Assembly (NCBI GenBank): GCA_049999725.1
Contig: JBNGIS010034139.1
Location: 24,814-68,044, forward strand
Length of the DNA stretch: 43,231 nt
Source of the DNA: Haplomitrium mnioides
Lineage: Eukaryota > Marchantiophyta > Haplomitriopsida > Calobryales
Direction: 5' to 3'
This document shows, one piece after another, positions 42,652 to 43,231 of the stretch. The notes beneath the pieces are model-generated. The model saw only the letters and a program-made list of their open reading frames with translations, did not search any database and was not told the origin of the DNA. How positions within the stretch are numbered: position 1 is the stretch's first letter; each line of letters begins with the position of its first letter. The translations under genes were made by a program, and so were the position numbers.

Positions 42652-43231
42652 AGAGTAGACACCCATGGCAAGGCGATCGCCGGAGGAAGAAGCAGGGATC
42701 AACAACAAGGACACCCGAAGGCACTCCGAGGAAAGGGCAGATCGCGGGGGTCCTGCAGCGGCCACAAATCGGGAAGCAAGGATCGGGAGCTGACAGGAGG
42801 AGGTAAGATCGTCACGAGGGCGAGCAAGGCCAGGGAAGAGGGATGCCTCGATCCTGCAAGCAACAGCGAACCCTACAGAGGCCGATCGAAAGCTCCAACC
42901 GAGTCGGTAAGTCCTGGCGGAAGAGTGGAGTCCCCGAGAGGTCTCACGAGATTCCACGGAAACGTGGCGTCTCCATAGCCTTCGTGGGATTCCACGGACG
43001 ACGTGGCGGCAGCAGGAGGCCCGCGGGTTTGCGGAAAGGCGCCTCCCTAAGTGGGGAGCCCACTTAGCGGGGTTCCGATCCGTCTTACGACGTGGGACAC
43101 CCCGCTTAAGAGGGATCCGCGAGACCTCAAACAGGGGAGCAAGGAGGAAGGCCCGAAACAACGACTTATCGCGGGTCTGGCCGAAGGAAAACGGAGGAGT
43201 GCCGTAAGGGCGATACATCGCATATCCAAGA
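42358..43231. other. GC-rich, hairpin-rich right end, unassigned
   Basis: Base composition jumps to GC-rich from about 42530. Long frames on both strands (plus 42547-42978, minus 42613-43218) are rich in Arg, Gly, Ser and Pro, as expected from GC-rich DNA, and overlap each other. I do not call them genes. Direct repeats of GATTCCACGGA...ACGTGGCG lie at about 42950 and 42990, and two hairpins at 43047-43105. It may be the leader or LTR of another element that continues outside the window. Confidence 0.45.
43047..43067. repeat. Perfect 9-bp stem hairpin
   Basis: CTAAGTGGG, loop GAG, CCCACTTAG. It is directly followed by a second stem, CTTAGCGGGGT (43063-43073) against ACCCCGCTTAAG (about 43097-43108). 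Confidence 0.8.

Noticed and set aside
42547-43218. Long overlapping open frames on both strands (143 and 201 codons)
   Set aside because: GC-rich DNA gives long frames by chance. Both are low-complexity Arg/Gly/Ser/Pro text, overlap each other, and show no family motif.

Overview
The window reads as nuclear DNA of a land plant, from a repeat-rich, gene-poor stretch. I recognise no host protein gene and no tRNA or rRNA gene. The evidence is a pile of Ty3/gypsy LTR retrotransposons with plant-type gag-pol order (gag, protease, reverse transcriptase, RNase H, integrase), one of them with a chromodomain, plus a short poly(A)-tailed LINE-like fragment. Species cannot be decided from this alone. 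All main elements lie on the minus strand and all are dead (stops, frameshifts, deletions, a sequencing gap).

The layout is a nest. Element A is the oldest. It is broken into four collinear pieces: 4173-5353 (integrase C-terminus), 18184-18666 (integrase core), 37332-38497 (reverse transcriptase and an acidic linker) and 41165-42357 (gag). Element B (5354-18183, about 12.8 kb, long LTRs, same family as A by its proteins) sits inside A's integrase codons, flanked by the 5-bp duplication ATTGG. Element D (18667-37331) sits in A's reverse transcriptase. D's left LTR was itself entered by element C (19243-27059, 1.15-kb LTRs, flanking GAAC), and C's gag-pol was later split by a 245-bp LINE-like 3' end (24018-24262) with an 11-bp duplication. 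This gives a four-level order: A, then D, then C, then LINE. Element E (38498-41164) is a chromodomain-bearing element with a pair of LTRs facing each other as a 430-bp inverted repeat, inserted in A's linker region.

The left end (1 to about 3.5 kb) is AT-rich sequence with short tandem repeats and no recognisable gene. It is followed by a presumed LTR of A ending at 4172. The right end (42358-43231) is abruptly GC-rich, with strong hairpins and an unassigned open frame.

The genes do not form a working pathway. Each element once encoded one gag-pol polyprotein for its own reverse transcription and integration. The points of interest are structural: dated nesting with readable target duplications, LTR-internal higher-order repeats, a fold-back at a deletion joint, an inverted LTR pair, a foreign pol fragment in C's leader, a conserved acidic linker between protease and RT, and a 100-N gap placed exactly over C's RT active site.
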